Below are positions 50,012-59,596 of a DNA stretch of 64,000 nt, piece after piece; within the stretch, counting starts at the first letter, position 1; the number at the start of each line of letters is the position of its first letter. This DNA is from Flagellimonas meridianipacifica. Lineage in GTDB: Bacteria; Bacteroidota; Bacteroidia; Flavobacteriales; Flavobacteriaceae. Both the position numbers and the translations under genes were made by a program. The notes beneath the pieces were generated by a model. That model was not told the DNA's origin. It saw only the letters and a list, made by a program, of their open reading frames with translations, and did not search any database. The stretch is taken from contig NZ_PVYX01000001.1 of the NCBI RefSeq assembly GCF_003001695.1, positions 2,046,001 through 2,110,000 of the forward strand, given 5' to 3'.

Positions 50012-51361
50012 ATGAAGATTATTATTGCGGGAGCCGGTGAGGTTGGCTTTCATTTGGCGAAGTTATTGTCTTATGAAGCTCAGGATATCACTTTGATTGA
50101 TACGGATAAGGAGAGTTTGGCATATGCGGATAACCATTTGGATATTCGGGTGCTGCGTGGAGATGCCACATCGATTGAAGTGCTTAAGGAAGCCCGAGTG
50201 GAAAATTCAAATTTGGTGATAGGTGTAACAGCTTCCGAAACTACGAATTTGACACTTTGTCTTTTAGCGAAACAGTTGGGTTGCGAAAGAACCATTGCAC
50301 GTATCTCCAATACCGAATTTGTTGATAACAAGGACTTAATCAAGTTCGATGAGTTGGGTATTGATGAGCTCATTTCGCCCGAAGAGTTGGCAGCCACTGA
50401 AATACAATTGCTTCTCAATCAATCCGCTTTTAATGACACCTATGAATTTGAAGAGGGACTCTTGACCATGATAGGGGTATTTTTACCCAAATCCGCCCCA
50501 TTTGTGGGGAAAATGGTGAAGGAGGCGGCCACAATCTTTCCAGAATTACACTTTATGCCCATTGCCTTGCAACGAATGGGAACCCAGTTTACTGTAATTC
50601 CTCGGGGAGATACAGTGTTCAAAGAGGGGGACCAGGTTTATTTTATCACTTCAGCAGGAGGGGTGGATGAGCTGTATAAGCTTACAGGTATGCAAAAAAG
50701 GGAAATAAAGAACGTTATGATTCTTGGCGGGAGTAAAGTTGGATACAAAACTGCCCGAGACCTTTGTGCAAAAAAGTTCAACGTAAAGCTTATTGAAAAG
50801 AACAAGGAAAAGGCCTTTGATATTGCGGATGATGTTCCCCATGCATTGGTCATTAACGGAGACGGACGAAACGTAGAGCTTTTGGAAGAGGAAAGTCTAG
50901 AATCCATGGATGCATTTATAGCCGTTACAGGAAATTCGGAGACAAACATCATGTCTTGTCTGGTGGCCAAGTCCAAAAACATAAAGAAAACCATTGCCCT
51001 AGTTGAGAACATGGATTATTTCCAGCTTTCGCATTCCATTGGGGTCGATACTTTGATCAATAAAAAACTACTTGCCGCAAACAATATCTTTAGATATATC
51101 CGTAGGGGAGAGGTTTTGGCATTAACCCGTTTGAACAACTTGACTGCAGAAATTCTTGAATTTGAAGTAAAAGCAGACTCATTGGTCAATGGGGAGATTA
51201 TTCGGGAACTTGATTTTCCTAGAGATGCCATCATAGGTGGGGTCATTAGAGATGGAAAAGGAATTATTGCCTTAGGGGATTTCAGAATTATGGAAGGAGA
51301 TAGAGTCGTTGTCTGTTCCAAACCCAAAGCCATTTCCAAAATAGAAAAGCTGTTCCGATAA
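50012..51361 (+). CDS. trkA: Trk potassium uptake regulatory protein TrkA
   Basis: A 449-residue cytoplasmic protein with two RCK units. Each has a TrkA-N NAD-binding domain (MKIIIAGAGEVGFHLAKLLS and NVMILGGSKVGYKTARDLC) followed by a TrkA-C domain (about 145-225 and 365-449). It gates the TrkH channel in response to NAD(H)/ATP. The trkH ATG overlaps its stop (TAATG), showing an operon. Confidence 0.96.
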   Translation: MKIIIAGAGEVGFHLAKLLSYEAQDITLIDTDKESLAYADNHLDIRVLRGDATSIEVLKEARVENSNLVIGVTASETTNLTLCLLAKQLGCERTIARISNTEFVDNKDLIKFDELGIDELISPEELAATEIQLLLNQSAFNDTYEFEEGLLTMIGVFLPKSAPFVGKMVKEAATIFPELHFMPIALQRMGTQFTVIPRGDTVFKEGDQVYFITSAGGVDELYKLTGMQKREIKNVMILGGSKVGYKTARDLCAKKFNVKLIEKNKEKAFDIADDVPHALVINGDGRNVELLEEESLESMDAFIAVTGNSETNIMSCLVAKSKNIKKTIALVENMDYFQLSHSIGVDTLINKKLLAANNIFRYIRRGEVLALTRLNNLTAEILEFEVKADSLVNGEIIRELDFPRDAIIGGVIRDGKGIIALGDFRIMEGDRVVVCSKPKAISKIEKLFR

Positions 51362-52851
51362 TGGGCCTCAACACGCGAATTATCGTGCATATTATGGGGC
51401 TGTTGCTTTTGTGCAATGGTTCGTTCATGCTATTGGCAGCGTTTGCCAGTGGCATATATAAGGATGGAGCCACTTTAGACATCACTTTGGCAGCCATTGT
51501 GACTATGCTTTTTGGTGTAATGGCCATGTTTTATACACGTGGGCATAAAAAAGAAGTCAAACGAAGGGAGGGATATTTGGTGGTCACTTTGGGCTGGTTG
51601 GTCATGTCGCTTTCAGGTTCCTTGCCCTATATCTTTTCTGGAACAATACCTACGGTTACCAATGCATTTTTTGAAACAATTTCGGGATACACCACCACTG
51701 GCGCTTCCATTTTGGATGATATTGAGTCCTTACCTAAAGGAATACTGCTTTGGAGAAGTTTGACCCACTGGATTGGTGGTATGGGAATTATTGTTTTGGC
51801 CATTGCTATTTTACCATTATTGGGTATTGGTGGAATGCAGTTATTTGCTGCCGAAGCCCCTGGTCCTGGAGGAGACAAACTACACCCGCGAATTACGGAT
51901 ACAGCCAAACGTTTATGGCTCATCTATGTTGGTTACACGGCTGCTGAAACCCTCTTACTAAAGTTGGCAGGAATGTCCTTTTTTGATGCCTTGAACCACA
52001 GTTTGGCAACCCTTTCAACGGGAGGATTTTCCACAAAAAATGCCAGTGTTGCATTTTGGAACCATGAACCGCTGATTCAATACATCATCATCCTTTTTAT
52101 GTTTTTGGCCGGGAGCAATTTTGTGCTGAGCTATTTTGCCTTTACCGGAAAAGTACAGCGTATTCTTAAGGATGAGGAATTTAAGTACTATACCAGTTTT
52201 ATTGTTCTTTTTACGATTATAGTTGCTTTGGTTGTCCTATTTAAGGCAAATGTTCCTGTCTCAGACTTCCATCCCATGGTTTGGGGCGAAGCTGAAAGTG
52301 CTTTTAGACACGGGCTTTTTCAGGTAATTGCAGTGGTCACCACTACGGGTTTTGTTACTGCTGATTTTACAGGTTGGACTCCATTTTTGACCGTATTTTT
52401 CTTCGGAATTATGTTTTTGGGAGGCTCGGCGGGCTCAACCGCCGGTGGAATAAAGGTAATGCGTCACTTATTGATCATTAAAAATGGGCTATTGGAATTT
52501 AAGCGCACCCTTCACACCAATGCCATTATTCCCGTAAGGTATAATAGTAAGACGGTGACCGAACACATCGTTTACAACATAATTGCTTTTTTTGTGCTTT
52601 ATATGCTCCTTTTCATATTAGGTTCCTTGGTATTGGGATTTTTAGGATTGGATTTTGTTTCAGCAATAGGAGGCTCAGCATCGTCACTGGGAAATGTGGG
52701 GCCTGCTCTTGGCAGCCTCAATCCTGTCAGCAATTACAATAGCTTGCCCAATGCTGGTAAATGGTGGTGTGCGTTCCTGATGCTTTTGGGAAGGCTGGAA
52801 CTATTTACCGTACTGATACTCCTTACTCCTTACTTTTGGAAAAAAACCTAG
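51361..52851 (+). CDS. trkH: Trk potassium transporter membrane subunit TrkH
   Basis: A 496-residue membrane protein with the four M1-P-M2 repeats of the SKT superfamily. Pore-loop glycine phrases include ETISGYTTTGASIL, SLATLSTGGFSTKNAS, VTTTGFVTADFTGW and GGSASSLGNVGPALG, giving K+ selectivity. It forms the uptake system with TrkA. Convergent with the aminotransferase, 16 bp apart, with no clear terminator. Confidence 0.96.
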   Translation: MGLNTRIIVHIMGLLLLCNGSFMLLAAFASGIYKDGATLDITLAAIVTMLFGVMAMFYTRGHKKEVKRREGYLVVTLGWLVMSLSGSLPYIFSGTIPTVTNAFFETISGYTTTGASILDDIESLPKGILLWRSLTHWIGGMGIIVLAIAILPLLGIGGMQLFAAEAPGPGGDKLHPRITDTAKRLWLIYVGYTAAETLLLKLAGMSFFDALNHSLATLSTGGFSTKNASVAFWNHEPLIQYIIILFMFLAGSNFVLSYFAFTGKVQRILKDEEFKYYTSFIVLFTIIVALVVLFKANVPVSDFHPMVWGEAESAFRHGLFQVIAVVTTTGFVTADFTGWTPFLTVFFFGIMFLGGSAGSTAGGIKVMRHLLIIKNGLLEFKRTLHTNAIIPVRYNSKTVTEHIVYNIIAFFVLYMLLFILGSLVLGFLGLDFVSAIGGSASSLGNVGPALGSLNPVSNYNSLPNAGKWWCAFLMLLGRLELFTVLILLTPYFWKKT

Positions 52852-52867
52852 GGAATCAAAAAAAAAA

Positions 52868-54055
52868 TTAGACTACAGCAGCGATTCTTGAAATAGCTTC
52901 CTTTATCTCATCCACACTGGCAGCATAAGAAATCCGAATAGAATTTCCATTTCCGAAGGCATCACCCGTTACGGTTGCAACATTGGCTTCTTCCAGTAAA
53001 TACATGGCAAAGTCAGAAGCATTGTTGATTTGTCTTCCGTTTAAAGTTTTACCAAAGAATGAGCTAATATCCGGATATACGTAAAACGCACCTTGCGGTT
53101 CGTTGCATTTGAAACCAGGAATCTCGTTTAGTAATTCAAGAATTAGTTTTCTACGATTTTTAAACTCATCCACCATGTATTGTACCCGGCTTGGTGATTC
53201 CAACAATGCGGTAATCACAGCCCTTTGGGCAATACAGTTCGCTCCGCTGGTAACCTGTCCCTGAAGTTTATTGCATGCTCTTGCAATATATTTAGGGGCA
53301 CCAATATATCCAATTCGCCAACCTGTCATGGCAAAAGCTTTTGCCACACCATTTACGGTAACAGTTCTATCATACATATCCTCAAAGCCACCCATGGAAG
53401 CATGAGCTGTCACACCATAGTTGATATGCTCGTAAATTTCATCACTTACCACTACAATCTGAGGGTGCTTTTGAAGGACATCGGCCAAGGCTCTCAATTC
53501 TTCCTTGCTGTAAATGGAACCGCTAGGGTTACAGGGGGAGCTGTACCAAAGCATTTTGGTTTTTGGAGTTATCGCCGCCTCTAATTGGGCAGGGGTCATT
53601 TTAAAATCATTTTCAATCGAGGTTTCTACTTCCACTGGAACTCCATCCGCCAGTTTTACGATGTCGCTATAGCTTACCCAATAAGGGCAGGGTAAAATAA
53701 CTTCATCACCTTTGTTCAAACAGGCCTGGGCAACATTATAGAGTGCTTGTTTGGCTCCGGTGGAAACCACAATTTGTGAGCGGTCATAGTCAATACCATT
53801 GTCCCTTTTGAATTTGGTGATAATGGCATCCTTTAACTCGACATATCCATCTACAGGAGTGTATGAATTGTATCCATCATTGACCGCCTGTATCGCAGCC
53901 TCTCTTATATAGTCTGGAGTTTTAAAATCTGGTTCGCCTAAGCTTAACCCAATGATGTCTTTGCCTTCTGCCCTAAGTTCCCTGGCCTTGGCGGCCATTT
54001 CCAAAGTCGCGGATGGAACTAGGTTATTGATTCTATCCGAAAGTTGGTCGCTCAT
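52868..54055 (-). CDS. Aspartate aminotransferase (class I PLP)
   Basis: A 395-residue PLP enzyme that transfers the amino group between aspartate and 2-oxoglutarate. Fold type I signatures include IGLSLGEPDFKTPDYI, VVSTGAKQALYNVAQA, LWYSSPCNPSGSIYSKEEL, VVSDEIYEHINY and the PLP lysine in VNGVAKAFAMTGWRIGYIG, with the substrate Arg near SIRISYAAS. Prephenate-accepting subgroup Ib enzymes are similar, so exact specificity is open. Confidence 0.92.
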   Translation of the reverse strand: MSDQLSDRINNLVPSATLEMAAKARELRAEGKDIIGLSLGEPDFKTPDYIREAAIQAVNDGYNSYTPVDGYVELKDAIITKFKRDNGIDYDRSQIVVSTGAKQALYNVAQACLNKGDEVILPCPYWVSYSDIVKLADGVPVEVETSIENDFKMTPAQLEAAITPKTKMLWYSSPCNPSGSIYSKEELRALADVLQKHPQIVVVSDEIYEHINYGVTAHASMGGFEDMYDRTVTVNGVAKAFAMTGWRIGYIGAPKYIARACNKLQGQVTSGANCIAQRAVITALLESPSRVQYMVDEFKNRRKLILELLNEIPGFKCNEPQGAFYVYPDISSFFGKTLNGRQINNASDFAMYLLEEANVATVTGDAFGNGNSIRISYAASVDEIKEAISRIAAVV

Positions 54056-54069
54056 AAAATGCCATTATT

Positions 54070-55173
54070 TTATTGGTACTGCAGTGCCGGATTTCTGCCC
54101 AGCTCCTTCAAATGTTTGAAGTGCGAAATTATAGCTTTTCTGGTAGTTTTATACTCGTTGTATGGCAAATTGAATTCTTTAGCTGTCTGTTTCACAATTT
54201 TTGAAATTTTTGTGTAGTGTACGTGGCTAATGTTAGGAAAAATATGATGTTCCACTTGATGATTTAAACCTCCAGTAAACCAGTTTATAATTTTGTTTCT
54301 GGTTCCAAAATTTACTGTGGTAAAGAGTTGATGAATGGCCCAGGTGTTCTTCATGTTTCCGGTTTCATCTGGAAGTGGGGTCTCCGCATCTTCAACAATA
54401 TGTGCCAACTGAAAGATGACGCTCAAAATCACCCCTGCCACATAATGCATGATAAAAAATCCTAAAAGTACTTGCCACCATGCAATTTTCACAAAAATCA
54501 AGGGAAGTACAATCCAAATGGTCAAATAAATGACTTTTGTAATGACCAATGTACTCCAATTCATAGCAGGGCTTGGAAGCTTTCCATAGGATAATTTGCG
54601 CTTCATATAGCGATACATTTGTTGGAAGTCCGTTGTAATGGCCCAATTAAAGGTCAATAGCCCATATAAGAAAATGGAGTAATAGTGCTGAAAACGATGG
54701 TGCTTTTGCCATTCCGCATGCTTGGAGAAACGAAGAATTCTTCCTGCCTCCATATCTTCATCGTGTTCATGGATATTGGTATAGGTGTGGTGCAATACGT
54801 TATGCTGAACTTGCCAATTGTATACATTCCCTGCCAGGATGTAAATTGACCCTCCCATAAGTTTATTGACCCATTTTTTGTTTGAATAGGAGCCATGGTT
54901 ACCATCATGCATGACATTCATTCCCACTCCTGCCATTCCCACTCCCATGGTAATGGACAGAAGTAAATAGGCCCAAAACGGTAAGTTGAGGGTCAGCATT
55001 AAAAAATATGGTGTTAAGAAAACAGCAAACATGATTACCGTTTTAAGGTGGAGTTTCCAGTTCCCGGTTTTCTTGAGGTCATTTTCGTTAAAATACTGAT
55101 TGACTCTTTTATTTAATGTTCTGAAAAATTGGGCAGAGTCTTTTCGTGAAAACCGTACGGTATTCTTTTCCAT
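54070..55173 (-). CDS. Membrane fatty acid desaturase
   Basis: A 367-residue integral membrane di-iron enzyme. Three His boxes are present: VMHDGNHGSYS, NVLHHTYTNIHEHDED and QVEHHIFPNISHVHY, the last of the QxxHH type seen in front-end acyl-lipid desaturases. Four membrane spans are visible. It introduces a double bond into membrane fatty acids, useful for cold adaptation. ATG 55173 is chosen; a TACATTTG -7 box at 55188-55195 lies just upstream. It ends 14 bp before the aminotransferase. Confidence 0.9.
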   Translation of the reverse strand: MEKNTVRFSRKDSAQFFRTLNKRVNQYFNENDLKKTGNWKLHLKTVIMFAVFLTPYFLMLTLNLPFWAYLLLSITMGVGMAGVGMNVMHDGNHGSYSNKKWVNKLMGGSIYILAGNVYNWQVQHNVLHHTYTNIHEHDEDMEAGRILRFSKHAEWQKHHRFQHYYSIFLYGLLTFNWAITTDFQQMYRYMKRKLSYGKLPSPAMNWSTLVITKVIYLTIWIVLPLIFVKIAWWQVLLGFFIMHYVAGVILSVIFQLAHIVEDAETPLPDETGNMKNTWAIHQLFTTVNFGTRNKIINWFTGGLNHQVEHHIFPNISHVHYTKISKIVKQTAKEFNLPYNEYKTTRKAIISHFKHLKELGRNPALQYQ

Positions 55174-55187
55174 AAAAAGGTTTTTTA

Positions 55188-55195
55188 CAAATGTA
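55188..55195 (-). promoter_or_regulatory. -7 box of desaturase gene
   Basis: CAAATGTA, TACATTTG on the minus strand, 14 bp before ATG 55173, so the leader would be very short. Confidence 0.45.
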
Positions 55196-55286
55196 ATGAA
55201 AATGCCCACTACGGACCATCTCTAATTGGAAAACGGGCATGGGAAAGCAAAAGTATTATTTTAGCCAAAATTAACATCCTTACCAA

Positions 55287-55922
55287 ATGGACGTAAACTT
55301 GATATTGAAGTATTTCTCTAACCTGAATGATGAGCAGAAAAGACATTTTGAAGGACTGGAAGAGTTATATCAAGATTGGAATGCCAAAATCAACGTGGTT
55401 TCCCGCAAGGACATTGATGAATTATATCTTAGGCATGTACTCCATTCATTGGGAATAGCGAAGATTCAAAACTTTAATGAAGGAGCAGAGATTTTAGATG
55501 TAGGCACGGGAGGAGGATTCCCGGGTATTCCTTTGGCCATACTGTTTCCCGAAACCCAATTTACGTTGGTGGATGCCATTGGCAAAAAAATTAAAGTAGT
55601 ACAGGAGGTCATTGATGGGTTGGAACTAAAAAATGTAAAGGCATTTCATACGCGTGTCGAAGATTTGAAAGGCCAATATGATTTTATAGTTAGCAGGGCA
55701 GTAGCTGCCATGCCCACCTTTGTGCATTGGACCAAGGGTAAAATCAAAAAAAATTCAACCCATGAGCGTAGAAATGGAATCCTTTATTTAAAAGGTGGCG
55801 ATTTATCCGAAGAGTTAAAGGATTATTCAACGGCTCAGATATTTGATCTAAAGGATTTTTTTTCAGAGGATTTTTTTGAAACCAAAAAAGTGGTTTATCT
55901 ACCGCAGAAGTTTAAGGGTTGA
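55287..55922 (+). CDS. rsmG: 16S rRNA (guanine-527-N7)-methyltransferase
   Basis: A 211-residue class I methyltransferase (GidB). Signatures are FEGLEELYQDWNAKINVVSRKDIDELYLRHVLHSL, SAM motif ILDVGTGGGFPGIPLAILFPETQFTLVDAIGKK and YDFIVSRAVAAMP. It methylates G527 of 16S rRNA. It is divergent from the desaturase and followed by the repeat element at 55947. Confidence 0.97.
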   Translation: MDVNLILKYFSNLNDEQKRHFEGLEELYQDWNAKINVVSRKDIDELYLRHVLHSLGIAKIQNFNEGAEILDVGTGGGFPGIPLAILFPETQFTLVDAIGKKIKVVQEVIDGLELKNVKAFHTRVEDLKGQYDFIVSRAVAAMPTFVHWTKGKIKKNSTHERRNGILYLKGGDLSEELKDYSTAQIFDLKDFFSEDFFETKKVVYLPQKFKG

Positions 55923-55946
55923 TTTTTAAAAAAACTTATAAAAAAA

Positions 55947-56073
55947 GACTGTCTAAAAAGTTTAGTCTTGTCAACCTGAACTTGTTTCAGGTTCTCTTGA
56001 ATATTTGTATTTCATACTATTGAGATTCTGAAGTGAATTCAGAATGACGACTTTCATCCTTTTTTAGACAGCC
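55947..56073. repeat. 127-bp MITE/REP-like element with inverted ends
   Basis: Ends are CTGTCTAAAAA (left arm 55947-55960) and TTTTTAGACAG (right arm 56059-56073), an imperfect 14-bp inverted repeat. Inside are two 21-bp palindromes of the same design: AACCTGAA-CTTGT-TTCAGGTT (55973-55993) and ATTCTGAA-GTGAA-TTCAGAAT (56025-56045). It sits between convergent rsmG and DinB genes, a typical place, and could also act as a terminator. Confidence 0.65.
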
Positions 56074-56082
56074 TCAATTTTT

Positions 56083-56604
56083 CTATTGCGGTTGACTCCA
56101 GGGGGGAGTAACTTTATTTGAACGGGCATACGCAATCAACTGTCCCTTGTGCTCTCCGTTATGTTCCATGATAACCAGAAGGCCGGAGAGTGTATTCAGT
56201 TTTGCAAAACCGAAATCCACTTCATCGCCAAATTTGGAAGATTCCACTTGGGTAATTTTATCCAGAACAAACTCGTTCGATTTTTTTAAGGCAGCAATGA
56301 TGTTTTCTTTTCCAGTAATCTTACCTAAGTTCATCATATCTACATCTTCAGGAGGTGGAAACCCTAACTTTGAAGCAAGGAAGTAATTCCCTCCTGCGAC
56401 ATGCAACAAGGCTTCTCCCACGGAATTTACCCCTTCCATGGGCCTCCAATCGTATTGTTCTTCGGAAAAAGCTTCAGCAAGCTGGATTACTTGGCCTTGG
56501 TTTTGGGTCAAGATTCCTTTAATGGTCTGTTGTACGAGTTTGTCTTCTTGTGACATAGCGGAAAAACAAACCATTCCTAGGAATAGAATTAGAATTTTTT
56601 TCAT
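56083..56604 (-). CDS. Exported DinB-family protein
   Basis: A 173-residue DinB four-helix protein with a signal peptide (MKKILILFLGMVCFSAMSQ). GVNSVGEALLHVAGGNYFLA and LLVIMEHNGEHKGQLIAYARSNKVTPPWS carry the His residues of the metal site. Export is unusual for the superfamily but common in this group. Function unknown. Confidence 0.85.
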   Translation of the reverse strand: MKKILILFLGMVCFSAMSQEDKLVQQTIKGILTQNQGQVIQLAEAFSEEQYDWRPMEGVNSVGEALLHVAGGNYFLASKLGFPPPEDVDMMNLGKITGKENIIAALKKSNEFVLDKITQVESSKFGDEVDFGFAKLNTLSGLLVIMEHNGEHKGQLIAYARSNKVTPPWSQPQ

Positions 56605-56720
56605 AGTGATAGTGAATTAATGGTTGAATGTTACCCGATTTTCAGGAACTTTTAAAGATAATCAATAAAAAAGTTCCTAGGATTGGATATTCCTAAAGCA
56701 TTATGAAAAGATAAACAAGT

Positions 56721-57359
56721 CTATTTTTGAGTGACAAAACAGGCAAAATCATCTGGTTGCCAAATTATCTTAAGGTCCGACAACTCATTTTGGTCAATTT
56801 CACTATCTCCTAAAAAACCGATGGACGTTCCCAAACAATCTAAGACTGGAATTACTTTGTTGATTACCGGGTTGCAGTCAAAATACAGGAAGACTGGTTC
56901 TCCTTCATATTCTGCTTGTGAAATGTAGCAGTATTTGGTTTGTTCATTGATATTCAATTCCCTTCTTTCAATTTCTATTCGAAGCCATTCCAGGTCTGTT
57001 GCTGGTTCTTCAAACTCACAACTAACCTCTGTTCTGGAAACAATCTGGATAAGTTGATACCTGAAAGAAGAGCCATCGGGTGGAGGATTGTCAACTCTGG
57101 TTCTCTCAACCCGTAAATCGTAGATAAAACCGGGCTCAAAGTCAAAATTCTCAATGGGGTCAAAGAAATTGAACCAACTATCCCCACCAATCTCATCACC
57201 TTCCTGAACCTGCAAGCATTGGGTTGGAAAGGCTCCTGTGCAATCCAGTGTAAAATAGTTTACCCTAAGGTTTATTAGTCCCTCTTCGGAATCGTCAGAG
57301 GAACAGCCCAGAAAACACAGGGATGTTAAAAATAAGATGAAGTAGAGGTGCTTGGCCAT
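56721..57359 (-). CDS. Lipoprotein of unknown function
   Basis: A 212-residue product with lipobox LCFLGC (Cys about residue 19) and linker SSDDSEEG. The mature part includes YFTLDCTGAFPTQCLQVQEGDE, VEWLR-like TDLEWLRIEIERRELN and several cysteines that could form disulfides. No family recognised. It is a single gene between DinB and pruA. Confidence 0.7.
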   Translation of the reverse strand: MAKHLYFILFLTSLCFLGCSSDDSEEGLINLRVNYFTLDCTGAFPTQCLQVQEGDEIGGDSWFNFFDPIENFDFEPGFIYDLRVERTRVDNPPPDGSSFRYQLIQIVSRTEVSCEFEEPATDLEWLRIEIERRELNINEQTKYCYISQAEYEGEPVFLYFDCNPVINKVIPVLDCLGTSIGFLGDSEIDQNELSDLKIIWQPDDFACFVTQK

Positions 57360-57504
57360 CGTTGTCTTGGTTTACATAAGGATGTCCACCAAAACAATAG
57401 GTTGCTTTGAATTTGCCATATCCATATAAAACTTACCTGACCCGTCAAATGGTCACAATCAAACGAGATTCAAAAAATGTGTCTCGCAAACTGTACGAAA
57501 CCGG

Positions 57505-59133
57505 CTATCCCAAAAATGGATATCGATAATCCTCTGGGGTGACAAAAGTCTCTTTAATCAACCTCGGAGATACCCAGCGCAAAAGGTTCTGCGCGGAACC
57601 TGCCTTATCGTTCGTTCCTGAAGCCCTTGCACCTCCAAAGGGTTGCTGACCTACAACGGCACCGGTTGGTTTATCATTGATGTAAAAGTTACCTGCAGCG
57701 TTTTGTAATACATGAGTGGCCTGTTCAATGGCATAGCGGTCTTGGCTCATCACTGCACCGGTTAAGGCATATTCTGAAGTGGAGTCTACCAATTGAAGGG
57801 TTTCTTCCCACTTATTGTCTTCATAGACATAAACAGTGACCACAGGTCCGAAAAGTTCGGTTTCCATCGTGGTATATTTTGGGTCAGTAGTTAATATTAC
57901 TGTTGGCTCGATAAAATATCCAACTGATTTATCGTAACCCCCACCAGCAATTATCTCTGCATTGGTATCGGTTTTTGCCTGATCTATGTATTTGGCCAAC
58001 TTGTCAAATGAACCTTCATGGATTACTGCTGTGACAAAGTTGGACATGTCTTCAGGTGAACCAGGTTTGTTGAAAGACGCAATGTCTTTTTTGACCAACT
58101 CCAGTGTTTCGTCCGCTGTGGATTTAGGTAAATACACCCTTGAAGCTGCACTACACTTCTGTCCCTGGAATTCAAACCCGCCACGCGTTATGGCAGTGGC
58201 TACTTGTTGTGGTTTGGCTGAAGGGTGTGCTACGATAAAGTCTTTCCCCCCTGTTTCTCCAACTATTCTTGGATAGGTCTTGTATGTGTGGATATTAGTT
58301 CCAATTTGTTTCCATAGCTCCTTGAAGACAAATGTTGATCCCGTGAAGTGCAACCCAGAAAAATCTGGACTTGCCAATACAGTTTCTGTTATCATTACGG
58401 GGTCTCCCATGACCATGTTGATCACTCCACCGGGTAAACCAGCTTCTTGAAACACATCCATTATTACCTTTGCCGAATATACTTGGCTGTCACTTGGTTT
58501 CCATAAAACCACATTCCCCATCATTGCAGCACTTGCAGGAAGGTTTCCAGAAATAGCTGTAAAGTTAAATGGGGTAATGGCATAGACAAAACCTTCAAGT
58601 GGGCGATATTCCACTCGGTTCCAAATACCGTCAGAAGAGTCAGGCTGTTCTGCGTAAATCTGGGACATATATTCCACATTGAACCGAAGAAAGTCAATTA
58701 ACTCACAGGCAGCATCAATCTCTGCTTGATGAATGGTCTTGGATTGAGCCATCATTGTCGCAGAATTGATTTTGGCGCGATACGGTCCAGCGATTAATTC
58801 TGCTGCTTTAAGGAAAATGGCAGCGCGCTGTTCCCATTTTAGATTCGCCCATTTTGCTCTGGATTCCAGTCCATTGGCAATAGCATCTTCAACATGTTTT
58901 TTCTCGGCAACATGATAGTGTCCTACCACATGTTGATGCTCATGGGGCGGTGACATGGGTTTTGAGTTTCCAGTCTTAATTTCTTCCGAGCCAATATATA
59001 AGGGAACTTCCACTTGGGAACTGTAATAGTCCTTATATTGTTGAAGCACACTTTCACGCTCTGGCGTACCAGGTGCGTAGCTTTTTACCGGTTCGTTAAA
59101 TGCTGTTGGAACTTGAAAGAAACCTTTTCCCAT
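57505..59133 (-). CDS. pruA: L-glutamate gamma-semialdehyde dehydrogenase
   Basis: A 542-residue aldehyde dehydrogenase that oxidises glutamate semialdehyde/pyrroline-5-carboxylate to glutamate in proline degradation. It resembles the single-function (eukaryote-like) P5CDH. The catalytic Cys is in GGFEFQGQKCSAASRVYLP, the general base Glu lies in RIVGETGGKDFIV, and NAD contacts are in TAISGNLPASAAMMGNVVLWKPSD. No proline dehydrogenase gene is adjacent. A TACCTTTG -7 box is 31 bp upstream. Confidence 0.96.
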   Translation of the reverse strand: MGKGFFQVPTAFNEPVKSYAPGTPERESVLQQYKDYYSSQVEVPLYIGSEEIKTGNSKPMSPPHEHQHVVGHYHVAEKKHVEDAIANGLESRAKWANLKWEQRAAIFLKAAELIAGPYRAKINSATMMAQSKTIHQAEIDAACELIDFLRFNVEYMSQIYAEQPDSSDGIWNRVEYRPLEGFVYAITPFNFTAISGNLPASAAMMGNVVLWKPSDSQVYSAKVIMDVFQEAGLPGGVINMVMGDPVMITETVLASPDFSGLHFTGSTFVFKELWKQIGTNIHTYKTYPRIVGETGGKDFIVAHPSAKPQQVATAITRGGFEFQGQKCSAASRVYLPKSTADETLELVKKDIASFNKPGSPEDMSNFVTAVIHEGSFDKLAKYIDQAKTDTNAEIIAGGGYDKSVGYFIEPTVILTTDPKYTTMETELFGPVVTVYVYEDNKWEETLQLVDSTSEYALTGAVMSQDRYAIEQATHVLQNAAGNFYINDKPTGAVVGQQPFGGARASGTNDKAGSAQNLLRWVSPRLIKETFVTPEDYRYPFLG

Positions 59134-59163
59134 GGTGGTATTTTTTAAATTTTAAAATGCCCA

Positions 59164-59171
59164 CAAAGGTA
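59164..59171 (-). promoter_or_regulatory. -7 box of pruA
   Basis: CAAAGGTA, TACCTTTG on the minus strand, exact TAnnTTTG match at a normal leader distance. Confidence 0.5.
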
Positions 59172-59205
59172 CTAAAAGGTACAGCGATAGTAAAAAGAAA
59201 ATGGA

Positions 59206-59592
59206 CTAGTTTATAGCAAAGGGTGCGGCAAACTTAAATAGTGGAATTTCCACTTCAAAGTCCTCAGAATTACCCAAATTTACCATGTGGTAATATCCCA
59301 TCATGGCTCCAATAGGGGAAGCCAATAGGCATCCCGAACTATAGGTATGGGATTTGCCAGGCTGGATAACCGGTTTTCTTCCAATTACACCTTCACCATC
59401 CACGGTCTCCATTTCTTTGAGGGTATCAAAAATATCCCAATGCCTTGCCATGAGCTGCACAGGGTGCTTGCTCTGGTTTTCAATGGTCACAGTGTAACCA
59501 AATGCGTAGTGTACTTTATAGTTTTTGAAAAAAGTTCCTTCAAAATTCGTCTTTACCGAGACCTTAATTCCTTTGGTAATTTGGGTGAACAT
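59206..59592 (-). CDS. apaG: ApaG-domain protein
   Basis: A 128-residue protein of normal ApaG length. Core phrases are KVHYAFGYTVTIENQSKHPVQLMARHWDIFD, VDGEGVIGRKPVIQPGKSHTYSSGC and GAMMGYYHMVN. ApaG has a fibronectin-III-like fold; it has been linked to Co/Mg resistance, but its biochemistry is unsettled. ATG 59592 gives the normal N-terminus; an upstream start would overlap the DUF3667 gene. Confidence 0.93.
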   Translation of the reverse strand: MFTQITKGIKVSVKTNFEGTFFKNYKVHYAFGYTVTIENQSKHPVQLMARHWDIFDTLKEMETVDGEGVIGRKPVIQPGKSHTYSSGCLLASPIGAMMGYYHMVNLGNSEDFEVEIPLFKFAAPFAIN

Positions 59593-59596
59593 AAGC

